From Desulfarculus sp. (GTDB lineage: Bacteria > Desulfobacterota > Desulfarculia > Desulfarculales > Desulfarculaceae): a stretch of 6,375 bases of DNA. The notes below the pieces were generated by a model that made no database searches, was not told where the DNA came from, and was given only the letters and a program-made list of their open reading frames with translations. Where the stretch lies: positions 1-6,375 of the forward strand of contig JAIUYB010000140.1 of NCBI GenBank assembly GCA_020216625.1. The letters are read 5' to 3'. A program made the translations under genes and the position numbers. Below are positions 5,578 to 6,375 of this stretch, piece by piece (positions within the stretch are counted from its first letter, which is position 1; every line of letters begins with the position of its first letter).

Positions 5578-6375
5578 GTGCGATCCCGCTTCCGACTCAA
5601 CAAACAGCCCAGCCGGGACGGCATCTTCCTGGCCTCCAAGGCCGCCCTGGAGGTGTTTCGCAACATCGTCAACGCCATGAGCGACGGGGTGATGGTCATC
5701 AACCGGGAGGGCTCCATCACCCTGACCAACCCCGCCCTGGAGAACATCCTGGGCCTGTCCCAGGCGGAGATGGTGGGCAAGGGCTGGGCCGAGCTGTTCT
5801 TCGGCCAGCCCGAAAACGACCGCTTCAACGACGTGGTGGTGGACGTGATCCAGAACCAGGTCTGCCACTACAACCAGCAGGTGGCCTACTATCCGCCCCA
5901 GGGCCGCCCCCGGGAGCTGATCGTGACCACCAACCTGCTCACCGGCGCGGAGTCCGACTCCCGCCCCATGTGGGGCATGCTGGTGGTGTTCAAGGACATC
6001 AGCGAGTTGACCGACCTGCACCAGCGCGAGCAGGAGCTGCTGGAGCGCACCCGCCGGCTCTATCAGGAAAAACTGGAGGGCCTGGATCGGTTGGCCCGGG
6101 CGGTGGCCCACGAGATCCGCAATCCGGTGATGAGCATCGGCGGGCTGACCCAACGCCTGCTCTCCCGCTGCCCGGCCGACAACCCAGACTGCCAATATTA
6201 CCAACGCATCCTGGAGGGCAGCCGCCGCCTGGAGACCATCGTGGCCCAGGTGCATGACTACTCCGACCTGCCCGCGCCCCATCCGGTGGACCTGGACCTG
6301 GGGCCCTGGCTGGAGGGCGTGGTCCAGGACTACGAACCCCGCTGCCAGTCCCTGGGGGTGAGCCTGATCCGACCC
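5578..6375 (+). CDS. PAS-domain sensor histidine kinase, N-terminal part (runs off window)
   Basis: A two-component sensor kinase of which 266 residues lie in the window. Seen: a short N-terminal segment without a membrane span; a PAS domain (about 26-140) with NAMSDGVMVINREGSITLTNPALENILG and ending VVFKDISEL; a charged, probably coiled-coil linker (145-172); and a HisKA dimerisation domain with the H-box AHEIRNP (177-183), where H178 should be the phosphorylated histidine, followed by VMSIGGLTQRL. The ATP-binding HATPase domain should lie beyond the right edge, so kinase activity is inferred. Lacking a membrane segment, it is probably cytosolic and senses an internal signal through PAS; the ligand is unknown. 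The GTG start has GGAG six bases upstream, and an in-frame stop at 5530-5532 leaves no better start. It is transcribed divergently from rlmE. Its response regulator is not in the window. Confidence 0.93.
   Translation, partial: MRSRFRLNKQPSRDGIFLASKAALEVFRNIVNAMSDGVMVINREGSITLTNPALENILGLSQAEMVGKGWAELFFGQPENDRFNDVVVDVIQNQVCHYNQQVAYYPPQGRPRELIVTTNLLTGAESDSRPMWGMLVVFKDISELTDLHQREQELLERTRRLYQEKLEGLDRLARAVAHEIRNPVMSIGGLTQRLLSRCPADNPDCQYYQRILEGSRRLETIVAQVHDYSDLPAPHPVDLDLGPWLEGVVQDYEPRCQSLGVSLIRP

Noticed and set aside
5509..6282. Minus-strand frame of 257 codons and plus-strand frame from 5517 over the kinase region
   Set aside because: Both are shadows. The real frame starts at 5578 and shows PAS and HisKA motifs; it has no stop inside the window.

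Overview
The window is GC-rich bacterial DNA (about two thirds G+C by eye). It carries a DNA-repair and translation cluster read leftwards on the minus strand, plus the first part of a sensor kinase read rightwards at the right edge. Gene content, the GC-biased third codon positions and the style of the RuvB and kinase sequences suggest a chromosomal segment of a Desulfobacterota-type (former Deltaproteobacteria) organism, possibly near Desulfarculales. That placement is inferred from memory, not from a search.

On the minus strand, reading right to left, the order is rlmE (23S rRNA 2'-O-methyltransferase), yebC (TACO1/YebC translation factor), ruvC (Holliday-junction resolvase), ruvA (junction-binding subunit), an unrecognised membrane-anchored protein of 470 residues, and ruvB (branch-migration motor). 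ruvC and ruvA overlap by 4 bases (ATGA). RuvA, RuvB and RuvC form the resolvasome that binds, migrates and cuts Holliday junctions. All catalytic motifs I checked in the four recognised enzymes and in RuvA's acidic pin are present.

Two places break the simple operon picture. Between yebC and ruvC lies a 147-base stretch with rare-codon composition. It holds interleaved inverted repeats (one followed by TTTTT, attenuator-like), a further 9-bp inverted repeat, and a very strong G-quadruplex motif on the plus strand. This stretch is also an open frame that could extend RuvC by 48 residues, including PPPPP, directly beside a gene whose family has been linked to proline-stretch translation. Second, the unknown membrane protein separates ruvA from ruvB and is followed by a convincing intrinsic terminator, so ruvB is probably at least partly transcribed on its own.

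On the plus strand, a PAS-HisKA histidine kinase starts at a GTG at 5578 and runs off the window. It is transcribed divergently from rlmE. The 158-base divergent region contains a perfect 13-bp inverted repeat with an 11-base centre and a perfect TATAAT. I found no tRNA, rRNA, CRISPR array or mobile element. The only gene-free stretches are short (1-94, 1127-1287, 2701-2782, 3880-4026, 4780-4813, 5420-5577).
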